Shown here one piece after another: positions 1-9,003 of a stretch of DNA of 64,000 bases. The notes beneath the pieces are model-generated. The model was not told where the DNA came from. It did not search any database and saw only the letters and a list, made by a program, of their open reading frames with translations. A program made the position numbers and the translations under genes. The stretch's first letter is position 1. The number at the start of each line of letters is the position of its first letter. Source of the stretch: Streptomyces griseocarneus (GTDB lineage Bacteria; Actinomycetota; Actinomycetes; Streptomycetales; Streptomycetaceae); the NCBI RefSeq assembly GCF_014655595.1, contig NZ_BNBL01000004.1:248001-312000 (forward strand), given 5' to 3'.

Positions 1-107
1 CGGTCGCGATGGCGCCGCACTATCTCGCCGAAGGCGTCGGGATCGCCGTCGACGTGCCGCGCCAGGAGCTCGGCGTCGCTCGCGCCGCCACGTGTGACGT
101 CGTCCAA
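1..107 (-). CDS. sigM: ECF sigma factor SigM, N-terminal fragment cut by window edge
   Basis: Only the first 35 codons are inside the window. They read from a TTG start with a GGAGGG ribosome site about 7 nt upstream and contain the region-2 opening of group IV sigma factors (a segment like DAELLARHVDGDPDAF followed by EIVRRHRDR). Family knowledge: SigM is an envelope-stress ECF sigma factor, and its gene follows murJ and its kinase-like neighbour in many actinobacteria. It lies 36 nt downstream of the kinase-like gene on the same strand, so co-transcription is likely. The product cannot be inspected beyond region 2.1, so the assignment rests partly on synteny. Confidence 0.75.
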   Translation of the reverse strand, partial: MDDVTRGGASDAELLARHVDGDPDAFGEIVRRHRD

Positions 108-143
108 CGTCGAGCCCTCCCCCTGAGTGGCGCGACCTCGCGG

Positions 144-1832
144 TCAGCCGGTGATCTGCACCTCGTTGATGGCCTGCTTGAAGCCGTCGCCGCTGTAGGT
201 CTCCGTGTCGTACGCAGAGTAGGGCATCGCTGTGATCCACAGGAGGACGTACCGAGTCGTGGTCGGCTTCTCGACGGTGAGCTTCAACGTCTTCAGGGAC
301 GTCTGACCGTCCGACAACTCCTTCATCTTGGCCACCGGCCCGGAGGGCGACATGGAGTCGACGGCATACAGGGAAGCGGCGGTGTGGTCGCCTCCGTACC
401 GAAGATTCACGGTGGCGCCGCTGACCAGCTTCTTCGACCCCAGGTCGTAGACGATGCCAACGCCGGACCTGTACGGGGCAAGCGTCGGGCCTCCCTTGAA
501 CGAGGCCGTCCGCCAGTAGGTCTTGGGCTTGCCGTCGTATGTCCTCTGAATCGGGTCCTTGTCCTGAAGGCTGCCGTCCGGGGCGTACTCCGCAGCGTCC
601 TTGATCCGAAGCGGCTTGTGCGTGGGTTTCCTGGACACGTCGTCACCCGACGACTGTGTCCGCGGCTTGTCCGGCTGGCCGTCCTCGAGGAGCGTGTCCG
701 CGAGCTGCCAGCTGCCCAGGCCGAGCGCGGCGATCAGCAGGGCCGACACGCTCCACTTCAGGGCGCGGCCCGCGCGGCTCTGGAGCGGGGGCGGCGGAGC
801 CACCGGCAGGGGCTGGGCCGGGCCGCCGCCCCGGGGCGAGGTCTGGGCGCGCGGATAGGCCGGCGGCGTGGCGAAGTCCGGCTCCGGGGGCCGGATGCGC
901 GGCATCGCGGCGACCGCCTTGGCGAGCTCTTCCGGGGTGGCGCAGGGCTTCTCCTGCCGGGAGGGCGTGGCGCCGTCGTTGACGAGCGCGCGCATGGCCA
1001 GCTCGGAGAGGCCGCGGTGGACTCCGGCGCGCACCTGGTCGGGTGCGATGAGGCCGAGGCCCTTGGGCAGTCCGGACAGGCCGTGGGCGTCGTTCTCGTA
1101 CGGCCAGCGCTGGGTGAGCGCGGCGTACAGGAGCGCGCCGATGGCCTCGGTGTCGGTCCGCTGGGGGTGCTCGGAGGTGATGCCGCGGAGGGCGGCCATG
1201 ACGGCCAGGCCGCGGATGCGGTACTGGCCGGTCCCGGTGCGCAGGACGGAGCCGGGGTTCAGGCGCAGGTGCGCGAGGCCCTCGCGGTGGGCGGCCGCCA
1301 TGGCCTGGGAGACCTGGCTGACGAGCTGGTAGGCCTCGTGCGGCTCCAGCGGGCCGGAGGCGAGGACGGGCGTGAGCTCGGTGGCGTCGGGCAGCCACTC
1401 GTGGACGACGTAGACCAGGTCGTTCTCCTCGACGGCGTCGAGGACCTGGACGAACCGCGGATCACCGAGCAGCGCCGCGGAACGGGCCGCGGCGAGCACG
1501 GGACGGGCCCGGGGGTGGTCGGCGGGCAGCAGATGGACTCCGACCGCGCGACGGAGCTTCTCGTCGACGGCGCGCCAGCTGCTGAATCCCTCCAGACGGG
1601 TGACGCACTCCTCCAGGCGGTACCTTCTGGCGAGTTTGTGTCCGCTGTGCAACTCGGGCGGTTGTGCGTCGCGCGCGGGGCTTTCGTGCCCCGCGCGCTT
1701 GGTGTCCTTGTGCGTGCTGACCTTCTTGTCGGCCTCCGCCCCGTCGGTCGTGGCCTTGCCCGCCGCGGCGGTCAGTGGCTGCTCGCCGCTGTTGTCGGCC
1801 ACGTCGACGGCAGCCGTGCTCCGTTCCGCCAC
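144..1832 (-). CDS. Membrane-anchored protein kinase-like regulator (pseudokinase) next to murJ
   Basis: About 562 residues. An N-terminal kinase-like fold (roughly 65-290), a Pro-rich linker, one membrane segment near 350-372 and an extracellular beta-rich, discoidin-like domain (about 395-562). Catalytic features are missing: there is no glycine-rich loop, the VAIK lysine position reads GVHLL, the HRD loop reads HLRLNP and the DFG position reads IRGLA. This matches the pseudokinase plus extracellular domain that is fused to MurJ in Mycobacterium (MviN, Rv3910), where the phosphorylated pseudokinase binds an FHA protein. Here it is a separate gene just after murJ, so a role in controlling lipid II export is inferred. 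I chose the GTG at 1832 because GGGGAGG precedes it; an in-frame GTG at 1916 has poor ribosome-site spacing. Confidence 0.85.
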   Translation of the reverse strand: MAERSTAAVDVADNSGEQPLTAAAGKATTDGAEADKKVSTHKDTKRAGHESPARDAQPPELHSGHKLARRYRLEECVTRLEGFSSWRAVDEKLRRAVGVHLLPADHPRARPVLAAARSAALLGDPRFVQVLDAVEENDLVYVVHEWLPDATELTPVLASGPLEPHEAYQLVSQVSQAMAAAHREGLAHLRLNPGSVLRTGTGQYRIRGLAVMAALRGITSEHPQRTDTEAIGALLYAALTQRWPYENDAHGLSGLPKGLGLIAPDQVRAGVHRGLSELAMRALVNDGATPSRQEKPCATPEELAKAVAAMPRIRPPEPDFATPPAYPRAQTSPRGGGPAQPLPVAPPPPLQSRAGRALKWSVSALLIAALGLGSWQLADTLLEDGQPDKPRTQSSGDDVSRKPTHKPLRIKDAAEYAPDGSLQDKDPIQRTYDGKPKTYWRTASFKGGPTLAPYRSGVGIVYDLGSKKLVSGATVNLRYGGDHTAASLYAVDSMSPSGPVAKMKELSDGQTSLKTLKLTVEKPTTTRYVLLWITAMPYSAYDTETYSGDGFKQAINEVQITG

Positions 1833-1941
1833 CGTCGTTCCTGCCTCCCCATCCGTTGCACGCTGTCCACAGCCAAGACCAATTGTGCCCACAGTCCGGC
1901 GTAATGCACGACACACTCCGGCGGGCGATGGTTGTGCTCGG

Positions 1942-4197
1942 TCAGCGACCGAGTCGACCGCGAACCATACCGACCATGGCGGTCAGCTCCTCGATCCGCA
2001 TCCGCTTTGCGGCGATGTAGAAGACGGCGATCAGGATCAGTCCACCGCCTGCCAGGGCGGCGAGCGATCCGGGGACACCGTTGCCCAGAACCTGACCGAT
2101 TCCGTAAGCGACGGCTCCACCGATCAGGGCGGCGGGGACGCACGCACCGATCAGGCGGGTGTAGGTGCGGACGACGCGCGCGCCGTCCAGATCGCCGCCG
2201 AGACGGCTGCGCAGCCGGCGCCAGGCGACGCCGACGCCGACGACGTAGCCCAGTCCGTAGGAGGCGGCCATGCCGGCGACGGCCCAGCGGGCGGGGAGCA
2301 CCACGTAGCTGAGGACGGAGGCCGCCGCGAAGACGGCCGCGACGATCAGGGTGTTGTAGAAGGGAGTGCGGGTGTCCTCGTAGGCGTAGAAGCCTCGCAG
2401 GATCACGTACTGCGCGGAGTACGGGATCAGGCCGAGGCCGAAGGCCATGAGGATGAAGCCGATGTTGGTGGCGCCCTCTGTGCCCGAGCCGCCGGAGAAC
2501 ATCAGCGTCGCCATGGGGACGCCGAGGGCGAGGAAGGCGAAGGCGCAGGGCACGATCGCGACGGCCGAGGTCCGCAGCCCGTGCGAGAGGTCGTCACGGA
2601 CGGCCGAGACGTCCCCGTCGTGGGCGGCGCGCGAGATGCGGGGCAGGACGGCGGTCATCACCGAGACGGTGATGATGGCCTGCGGCATCTGCCAGAGCTG
2701 CAGCGCGAAGTTGTAGGCGGCGATGCCCGTACCCGTGTGGTGGCCCTTTTCGGCCAGCGCGCCGGCCTTGGTGGCGAGCTGGGTGACGACGACCATGCTG
2801 AGCTGGTTGGCGAGGACGAAGAAGAACGTCCACTTGGCGAGCCCGGCGGCCTTGCCCAGGCCCTGGCCGCGCCAGTCGAAGCGGGGGCGGATCCGGAAGC
2901 CGGCGTCGCGCAGGTAGGGGAGCATCGCCAGGGCCTGGACGGTCAGGCCCAGCAGCGTGCCGATGCCGAGCAGGCGCACGCCTTCGGGCGTGATGCTCGA
3001 GGCGTTGACCTGGCTGCTGGAGAAGGGACCGAAGGCCCAGATGAAGGAGCCGAAGGTGGCGATGATGACGATGTTGTTGAGGACCGGGGTCCACATCATC
3101 GCGCCGAACTTGCCGCGCGCGTTGAGGATCTGACCCAGGACGACGTGGACGCCCATGAAGAACATCGTGGGCAGGCAGTAGCGCGCGAACGCCACCGCCA
3201 CGTCCATCCGGTCCGGGTCGGAGGCGATGGTCGGCGACATCGCCTGGATGAAGAACGGGGCTCCCAGGACACAGACGGTGGTGACGCCCGCGAGCAGCAC
3301 GACGACGAGCGTGAGGAGCCGGTTGGCGTACGCCTCGCCGCCGTCCTCGTCGTTCTTCATCGAACGCACCAGCTGGGGGATGAACACGGCGTTGAGCGCG
3401 CCGCCTCCCACCAGGATGTAGATCATCGTCGGCAGGACGTTGGCGACCTGGTAGTCGTCGTTGAGCGCGCCGACGCCCACCGCCGCCGCCATGACGAGGT
3501 TCCGGCCGAAGCCCAGGATGCGCGAGACCATCGTGCCCGCTGCCATCAGCGCGCTCGACTTCATCAGGCTCGCGGCACGGCCGCCGCCCTTCGCCGCCGG
3601 AGCGGTCGCGGGCTCCGGCTCCGGACCGGGCTCGGCGGCCGGCGGCTGCATCGGCGGGGGCACCATCTGGCCCGGAGGCGGCGGCACCTGCCGGCCGGAC
3701 GGGCGCTGGGGCTCGTACGGCTGCTGCTGGTCGCGGTAGAGGTGCGCGAAGGCATCGCGCTGCTGGGGGCCGTCGGCGGGCGTGCCCTGGCCCACGAGGC
3801 CGCTGAGGCCCATGACCTGGGTCGCCGCGGCGTCGTCGGCGTACGGGCGTCCCGGCGCCGGGGGCTGCGGGGGCTGTGGCCGGTCCCACATCCGGTCGTC
3901 GGAGGCGTACGCGGGCGCGGAGGGCTGCTGGTAGCCGCCCGGGGCCGGCGGGGGCGCGGTCCGGTCGTACAGCGGGTCGGTCACCGGATCCTGTGCGGAC
4001 GGGGCGTGGCCGGGGTAGGGGTCCGACGCGTAGGCGTCCCGGAGGTAGGGATCCCGGGCGTACGGGCCCTGGTGCGCCGGGCCTCCCGGACCGGGGGCCG
4101 GCGCGGGAGGGACCGGGGCAGGCGGAGCCGGCGGGTACTGATCCCGCTGCTCACCGCCCATGCCCTGACCGCGGTCACCGTCGTACGGCGCGCTCAT
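1942..4197 (-). CDS. murJ: Lipid II flippase MurJ (MviN family) with long N-terminal extension
   Basis: 751 residues. The first ~210 are a cytoplasmic low-complexity region rich in Pro, Gln, Tyr, Asp and Gly. The MATE-like (MOP superfamily) transporter then begins near residue 214 with the typical MurJ opening (GTMVSRILGFGRNLVMA) and runs through about 14 predicted membrane helices. Family role: flips undecaprenyl-linked peptidoglycan precursor across the membrane. ATG start with a GAGGTGGGG site 5 nt upstream. It lies between the DUF6049 gene (45 nt gap) and the kinase-like gene on one strand, the conserved actinobacterial order. The mycobacterial orthologue carries its regulatory domain at the C terminus; here the extra sequence is N-terminal and the pseudokinase is separate. 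Confidence 0.95.
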   Translation of the reverse strand: MSAPYDGDRGQGMGGEQRDQYPPAPPAPVPPAPAPGPGGPAHQGPYARDPYLRDAYASDPYPGHAPSAQDPVTDPLYDRTAPPPAPGGYQQPSAPAYASDDRMWDRPQPPQPPAPGRPYADDAAATQVMGLSGLVGQGTPADGPQQRDAFAHLYRDQQQPYEPQRPSGRQVPPPPGQMVPPPMQPPAAEPGPEPEPATAPAAKGGGRAASLMKSSALMAAGTMVSRILGFGRNLVMAAAVGVGALNDDYQVANVLPTMIYILVGGGALNAVFIPQLVRSMKNDEDGGEAYANRLLTLVVVLLAGVTTVCVLGAPFFIQAMSPTIASDPDRMDVAVAFARYCLPTMFFMGVHVVLGQILNARGKFGAMMWTPVLNNIVIIATFGSFIWAFGPFSSSQVNASSITPEGVRLLGIGTLLGLTVQALAMLPYLRDAGFRIRPRFDWRGQGLGKAAGLAKWTFFFVLANQLSMVVVTQLATKAGALAEKGHHTGTGIAAYNFALQLWQMPQAIITVSVMTAVLPRISRAAHDGDVSAVRDDLSHGLRTSAVAIVPCAFAFLALGVPMATLMFSGGSGTEGATNIGFILMAFGLGLIPYSAQYVILRGFYAYEDTRTPFYNTLIVAAVFAAASVLSYVVLPARWAVAGMAASYGLGYVVGVGVAWRRLRSRLGGDLDGARVVRTYTRLIGACVPAALIGGAVAYGIGQVLGNGVPGSLAALAGGGLILIAVFYIAAKRMRIEELTAMVGMVRGRLGR

Positions 4198-4242
4198 CGC
4201 TACCCCACCTCATCGTCCGCGGCCGCTTGGCCCCACAACACG

Positions 4243-6579
4243 TCAACGTTCCACTTTCTCACCTGAGCCGGACGGGTCCCCGTTTCGCGCTCCGGTTCCC
4301 GCCTCCGGATCACCCGGCTGCTCGGGCTCGCCGTCGCCGGATCCGCCGTCGTCGCCCGAGTCTCCCCCGTTTTCGCCGCCCGGCTCGCCACCTGCGGCTT
4401 TACGGGCCGCGGCCCGCTTGCGCTGGAGGTAGATACGAAGCCCCGCGAGGACGAGGAGGAGGACGCCACCGGCGATGACCAGCAGCACCATAGGGGTGAT
4501 GGACGTGACATGCACAGTGAACATGATCGGCTCGCCGTACGGCTGGCCGTCGTCGGAGTAGAGCCGGGCCGTCACCTGGACCGGACCGTTGGCGTTGGCC
4601 CGGGTCTCGAACTTCACCGACTGGCTGCGGCCGCCCTCGACGTGGATCTGCTGCGACTCGTCGTCGATCTTGAGGCGGTTCGGCTGGCTGGAGGTGAGGA
4701 CGAGCCTGAGCCCGCGCACGCCCTGGAGCAGGCCGTTCTGGACGGTCACCGGGATCGTCGCGCTGCGTCCGGAGAGCGTCGCGTCCGACTTCTTGATCAG
4801 GTGCACCTGGCGCGTGAGCTGGTCCAGGTAGGACTGGACGGCGTCGCGGAACTCCGCGGCACCCCGGGGGTTGCCGCGCCACGACGTGGACATCTCCCGC
4901 ATGATCGCGCTGCCGAAGGGGGTGACCACCCGGTCCTGGGAGGTGAGGATCACCTTGAAGCTGTCCAGAGTGCTCTGCGTCCGCTGGATCGCCTCGAACG
5001 CCTCGGTCGACAGCTCCTGGTCGCGCAGCCCCTCCGGGTAGCCGCCGGAGCCGGGAACCTGCTGGTTGGCGGCGGGGTCGGGCTTGGCCCTGGCCGCGTC
5101 CCCGAGGTCCAGGGGCTGGGTCCAGCGCCCGTCGGACAGGCCCTTGAGCGCGGTCGCCATGGCCTGCGCCTGGCTCGTCGTGGGCATGCGCTGGGGGGCC
5201 ACGACGATGCTGCGCTCGTTCTCCGGAGCCTGCTTGTTGACCATGAGGCTCTGGGCGAGGAACCGCTGCACGGCGAGCGCGGAGTCGTCGGCCTTGATCA
5301 TCTCGCCCTCGAAGGCGGTGGACAGCCGGGCGTCGGCGACGATCGCCGTGTTGCCGCCGCCGATCTGCCGGGCCGCGGTGGGCGCGTAGGGAGAGCTGCC
5401 GGCCTCGCGGAGGCTGTCGCTGCGGGCGATCACGTTGTGGGCGCCGGCGGACGTGGCTACGTCCACGATCGAGGAGTCGACCGCGCCGTCGACGGGCCAG
5501 GCGAAGTCCGTGCGGGGCTTCACGCCGAGGATCGTGTCCACGGTGGTCGAGGCGAGCTCCGTGGCGGACTGCAGGTGGCTCAGGGAGCCCGAGACGTCCT
5601 TGCCGTGGTGGGCGAGCGAGGCCAGGTCGGGATCGCCGAACGGCAGCGCCACGACCTGGTGGTCCTTGACCGCGTCCTGGAGCTGGAAGAGCCACTGCTT
5701 GGCGACCGCCTGGCCCTTTCCGGGGACGTTCTGGCCGCTGGGGCCGCCCACCCGGTAGCTCTTGGTCATCGCCTCGACCGTCGCGAGCAGGTCGGGGTCG
5801 ATGACCCAGGTGATCGGCAGGCCCTTGCCCAGCGCCACGAGCTGCTGGAGCCGGCCGCCGGGGGCCAGCTCGGCCGCCAGGTCGTCGTTGGGGAAGATCG
5901 GCGTCTGCTGCTGGTCGGACTCCGTGCGGGCCGTGAGGTGGGTGGCGGAGATCAGCGGCCACAGCATCGTCAGCTGGGTCTTCTTGCCGTCGGTCCCGGA
6001 CGGCTGCCAGGGCAGCAGCGTCCGGCGGATGCCGAGCACGCGCTCGTACGACTGGCCGTCGGCCTGGCCCGAGAGGGTGACGCCGAGCTGGTAGACGCCG
6101 TCCTTGCCGAGGTTCAGGTCCTTGACCGGGACGGACAGGGTGAAGTCACGGCTGATGCCGGGAGCCAGCGGCTGGAGCTTCTGGGAGTGGTTGCCGCCCA
6201 CCTCGGAGCCGTCGGTGCCCGGGGAGAAGCCGCTGCGGTCGCCGATGTCGTCGATGTCGCTGCGCGTGTTGATCTGCGGGCCCACCCGCAGGTCCACATG
6301 GGCGCCGGTGATCGTCGACTTGCCGTTGTTGGTGACCGTGCCCGAGATCGTGAGCGTGTCGTCCTGCTTGGGCGCGACCGGGGCCAGCGAGTTCACCGCG
6401 ACCGACACCGTGCGCGAGCCGGAGGGCTCCGCGTGCGCGTCGGGAGCCGTCGGCAGCTCCACCAGGCCCAGGAACAGCAGCACCCCCGCGAGCAATGTCG
6501 CGATGTGCCGGAACCACCGGCAGGCAGGAGCGGGCGCTGTCCCCTCGAAGGCCTCCTGGACCTCTGCCGCCTCGGCCAC
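4243..6579 (-). CDS. DUF6049 family secreted, membrane-anchored protein
   Basis: 778 residues. A signal-type hydrophobic stretch at about 25-50 (ending near APDAHA), a long extracytoplasmic body, one membrane helix near 690-712 (TPMVLLVIAGGVLLLVLAGL), a basic stop-transfer segment and an acidic Gly/Glu/Asp tail. This matches the DUF6049 family, equivalent to mycobacterial Rv3909, which is always placed beside murJ. The function is unknown; the location implies a part in cell-wall assembly on the outer face of the membrane. GTG start with GAGGGA 11 nt upstream. First gene of the minus-strand murJ operon, divergent from pcnA. Confidence 0.85.
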   Translation of the reverse strand: MAEAAEVQEAFEGTAPAPACRWFRHIATLLAGVLLFLGLVELPTAPDAHAEPSGSRTVSVAVNSLAPVAPKQDDTLTISGTVTNNGKSTITGAHVDLRVGPQINTRSDIDDIGDRSGFSPGTDGSEVGGNHSQKLQPLAPGISRDFTLSVPVKDLNLGKDGVYQLGVTLSGQADGQSYERVLGIRRTLLPWQPSGTDGKKTQLTMLWPLISATHLTARTESDQQQTPIFPNDDLAAELAPGGRLQQLVALGKGLPITWVIDPDLLATVEAMTKSYRVGGPSGQNVPGKGQAVAKQWLFQLQDAVKDHQVVALPFGDPDLASLAHHGKDVSGSLSHLQSATELASTTVDTILGVKPRTDFAWPVDGAVDSSIVDVATSAGAHNVIARSDSLREAGSSPYAPTAARQIGGGNTAIVADARLSTAFEGEMIKADDSALAVQRFLAQSLMVNKQAPENERSIVVAPQRMPTTSQAQAMATALKGLSDGRWTQPLDLGDAARAKPDPAANQQVPGSGGYPEGLRDQELSTEAFEAIQRTQSTLDSFKVILTSQDRVVTPFGSAIMREMSTSWRGNPRGAAEFRDAVQSYLDQLTRQVHLIKKSDATLSGRSATIPVTVQNGLLQGVRGLRLVLTSSQPNRLKIDDESQQIHVEGGRSQSVKFETRANANGPVQVTARLYSDDGQPYGEPIMFTVHVTSITPMVLLVIAGGVLLLVLAGLRIYLQRKRAAARKAAGGEPGGENGGDSGDDGGSGDGEPEQPGDPEAGTGARNGDPSGSGEKVER

Positions 6580-6775
6580 GCGTTCGCCCGTCCCTCGTCG
6601 TCGTCAGTGGTCGTCGGATGGTGCGTCCGTGAATGGTAACGAGGCCCGCTGTGACGAAGTGCTGCGGACCGCGCTACAAGATCGCCCCCAGGGGCCGTTG
6701 TCCGGGCTGCGCCTGCTTTGCGCAGGCCACTGAGGGGCGCCTCACAACGAGGAGGCCCCCGCGCGCGCGGACACG

Positions 6776-6781
6776 TACCCT
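6776..6781 (+). promoter_or_regulatory. Putative -10 element of a leaderless pcnA transcript
   Basis: TACCCT lies 8 nt before the chosen GTG start at 6790, with no Shine-Dalgarno sequence between. That spacing puts the transcription start at or next to the start codon, a common arrangement in actinobacteria. No convincing -35 is visible. Inference from spacing only. Confidence 0.4.
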
Positions 6782-6789
6782 CTTCTGTT

Positions 6790-8250
6790 GTGCCGAACGC
6801 CAACAATGACAGCCATACCCCGCCGTCGACGAACGAGCTCAGCCAGGTGCAGCGCCGTGCCGTGAGCGAGCTTCTGCGGGTGTCCCCCGTAGCCGACGAC
6901 CTCGCCCGCCGATTCCAGGAGGCCGGGTTCACGCTTGCCCTGGTCGGCGGCTCGGTGCGGGATGCGCTGCTCGGCCGTCTCGGCAATGACCTGGACTTCA
7001 CCACGGACGCCCGACCGGAGGACGTGCTGAAGATCGTCCGTCCGTGGGCGGACGCGGTCTGGGAGGTGGGCATCGCCTTCGGCACGGTGGGCTGCCGCAA
7101 ATCAGACTTTGATATTGAGGTCACGACATACCGGTCGGAAGCGTATGACCGGACCTCGCGGAAGCCGGAGGTCTCCTACGGCGACTCCATCGAGCAGGAC
7201 CTGGTCCGCCGTGACTTCACCGTCAACGCGATGGCCGTCGCGCTGCCGGAGAAGGAGTTCATCGACCCGCACAACGGCCTCGAGGACCTGGCCGCGCGCG
7301 TGCTGCGCACGCCCGGCACCCCCGAGGAGTCCTTCTCGGACGACCCGCTGCGCATGATGCGCGCCGCGCGCTTCGCCGCGCAGCTGGACTTCACGGTCGC
7401 CCCCGAGGTCGTCACCGCGATGACCGAGATGGCCGACCGCCTGGAGATCGTCTCGGCCGAGCGGGTCCGGGACGAGCTGAACAAGCTGATCCTCTCCAGC
7501 CACCCCCGTGAGGGCCTCAAGCTCCTCGTCGACACCGGCCTCGCCCGTCTGGTCCTGCCGGAGCTGCCCGCCCTGCGCCTGGAGCGGGACGAGCACCACC
7601 GGCACAAGGACGTCTACGAGCACACCCTGACCGTTCTCGAGCAGGCCATGGACCTGGAGGAGAACGGCCCGGACCTGGTGCTGAGGCTCGCGGCCCTGCT
7701 GCACGACATCGGCAAGCCGAAGACGCGGCGCTTCGAGAAGGACGGCCGCGTCTCCTTCCACCACCACGAGGTGGTGGGCGCCAAGATGACCAAGGCGCGG
7801 ATGACCAAGCTCAAGTACTCCAATGACCTGGTCAAGGACGTCTCGAAGCTGGTCGAGCTGCACCTGCGCTTCCACGGCTACGGCACCGGCGAGTGGACCG
7901 ACTCGGCCGTGCGCCGCTATGTGCGCGACTCCGGCCCGCTGCTGGACCGGCTGCACAAGCTCACCCGCTCCGACTGCACGACCCGCAACAAGCGCAAGGC
8001 CAACGCGCTCTCCCGCGCCTACGACGGGCTCGAGGAGCGCATCGCGCGGCTGCAGGAGCAGGAGGAGCTGGACGCGATCCGGCCCGACCTGGACGGCAAC
8101 GAGATCATGGAGATCCTGGCCATCGGCCCGGGCCCGGAGATCGGCAAGGCCTACCGGCACATGCTGGAGCTGCGCCTGGAGCACGGACCGATGGAGCGGG
8201 AAGCCGCCGTCGCCGCGCTCAAGGAGTGGTGGGCGACCCAGCAGGGCTGA
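6790..8250 (+). CDS. pcnA: CCA tRNA nucleotidyltransferase
   Basis: 486 residues from GTG 6790. N-terminal class II nucleotidyltransferase head with GGSVRDALLG near residue 54 and the metal-binding DLD motif near 66 (GNDLDFTT), then a tRNA-binding region, then an HD domain with ALLHDIGK near 304. The family adds or repairs the CCA end of tRNA; the HD domain is usual in bacterial bifunctional versions. An upstream in-frame start at 6718 would add 24 Arg/Gly-rich residues not typical of the family. Divergent from the DUF6049/murJ operon, as in other actinobacteria, where a mutT-like gene often intervenes; none is present here. Ends 15 nt before a pair of parS sites. Confidence 0.95.
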   Translation: MPNANNDSHTPPSTNELSQVQRRAVSELLRVSPVADDLARRFQEAGFTLALVGGSVRDALLGRLGNDLDFTTDARPEDVLKIVRPWADAVWEVGIAFGTVGCRKSDFDIEVTTYRSEAYDRTSRKPEVSYGDSIEQDLVRRDFTVNAMAVALPEKEFIDPHNGLEDLAARVLRTPGTPEESFSDDPLRMMRAARFAAQLDFTVAPEVVTAMTEMADRLEIVSAERVRDELNKLILSSHPREGLKLLVDTGLARLVLPELPALRLERDEHHRHKDVYEHTLTVLEQAMDLEENGPDLVLRLAALLHDIGKPKTRRFEKDGRVSFHHHEVVGAKMTKARMTKLKYSNDLVKDVSKLVELHLRFHGYGTGEWTDSAVRRYVRDSGPLLDRLHKLTRSDCTTRNKRKANALSRAYDGLEERIARLQEQEELDAIRPDLDGNEIMEILAIGPGPEIGKAYRHMLELRLEHGPMEREAAVAALKEWWATQQG

Positions 8251-8265
8251 TGACGCTTCCGGGCA

Positions 8266-8281
8266 TGTTTCACGTGAAACA
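8266..8281. promoter_or_regulatory. parS site 1 (ParB/Spo0J binding)
   Basis: TGTTTCACGTGAAACA is a perfect copy of the bacterial parS consensus and sits inside an 18-bp perfect palindrome (8265-8282) just after the pcnA stop. ParB binds such sites around oriC; in Streptomyces about twenty cluster near the origin and organise chromosomes during sporulation septation. Confidence 0.95.
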
Positions 8282-8299
8282 TCGCCCGGTGCGGACAGA

Positions 8300-8337
8300 G
8301 CGAGGGCCGGTGTTTCACGTGAAACACCGGCCCTCGC
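8300..8337. terminator. 38-bp perfect palindrome holding parS 2, likely bidirectional terminator
   Basis: Positions 8300-8318 are the exact reverse complement of 8319-8337, with no mismatch and no loop. The centre is parS site 2; the flanks are G+C-rich arms (GAGGGCCGG and CCGGCCCTC). It lies between convergent pcnA and the LppU-like gene, so it probably also terminates both transcripts. No U-tract follows, which is common in this group. Confidence 0.7.
8311..8326. promoter_or_regulatory. parS site 2 (ParB/Spo0J binding)
   Basis: Second perfect TGTTTCACGTGAAACA, its centre 45 bp from that of site 1. It is the core of the longer palindrome at 8300-8337. Two perfect sites this close would let two ParB dimers load side by side. 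Confidence 0.95.
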
Positions 8338-8361
8338 CGCATGCCGTGGGGTGGTGAAGCG

Positions 8362-8910
8362 CTACTTGTTCTTCGCCAGGCAGAGCACGAAGGAGTCGCT
8401 GCGCTCCTTCCAGGTCACCGCCGCGACGGTGCCTTCCACGTTCTCGCACGCCGTGTAGGCGGAGGACGTGCCCTTGACCTTCTTCAGCACCTTGTGGGTG
8501 GCGTTGGAGGCCGAGCAGTCGCGCTGCTCGATGTTCGGCTTGTAGCTGGACCCGGTGTTCTCCAGGCACTGGCCGACCGACAGCGTCTTGACGTCGTCCT
8601 TGCCGAAGATCCACGCGGCCCCGGCCACGATGAGGCCCAGGATCGGCAGCACGATGTTCCGGAGGATCTTGACGACCGAGCGGCGCGGACGCGGGGCCGG
8701 CGGCGGCACCGGCGCCCCCGGGAAGCCGCCGGGCTGGCCGTAGGGGGCGGCGGGCGCCTGGCCGTAGGGCGGCGCCGGGGGCTGCTGACCGTACGGGCCG
8801 GGCTGCTGGCCGTACGGAGCCGGCGGCTGCTGACCGTAGGGGTGGCCGCCCTGCGGGGCGTACGGGTTGGGCTGGGGCGGCGGAGTGGTCACGGGGAAGT
8901 CCTTCGGCAT
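8362..8910 (-). CDS. LppU/SCO3897-type single-pass membrane protein
   Basis: 182 residues. Residues 1-75 are a cytoplasmic repeat region with six or so copies of PYGQ in Pro/Gly context. A membrane helix spans about 82-101, and an outer domain with four cysteines (C115 and those in RDC, TACE and LCLA) could form two disulfides. There is no lipobox despite the family name. Its position after pcnA matches the SCO3897 gene of S. coelicolor. Function unknown; septum-formation-related small proteins share this topology. It converges on pcnA across the parS palindrome. No clear ribosome site precedes the ATG. Confidence 0.75.
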   Translation of the reverse strand: MPKDFPVTTPPPQPNPYAPQGGHPYGQQPPAPYGQQPGPYGQQPPAPPYGQAPAAPYGQPGGFPGAPVPPPAPRPRRSVVKILRNIVLPILGLIVAGAAWIFGKDDVKTLSVGQCLENTGSSYKPNIEQRDCSASNATHKVLKKVKGTSSAYTACENVEGTVAAVTWKERSDSFVLCLAKNK

Positions 8911-9003
8911 GGCGAGATCCGGTCGGCGAACGCAGCCCGTAAGTTATCCGGTGTCCATGACATTTCTGCAGCTCACAGCGATCCTGTGGCCTTGATGTGA
9001 CAC

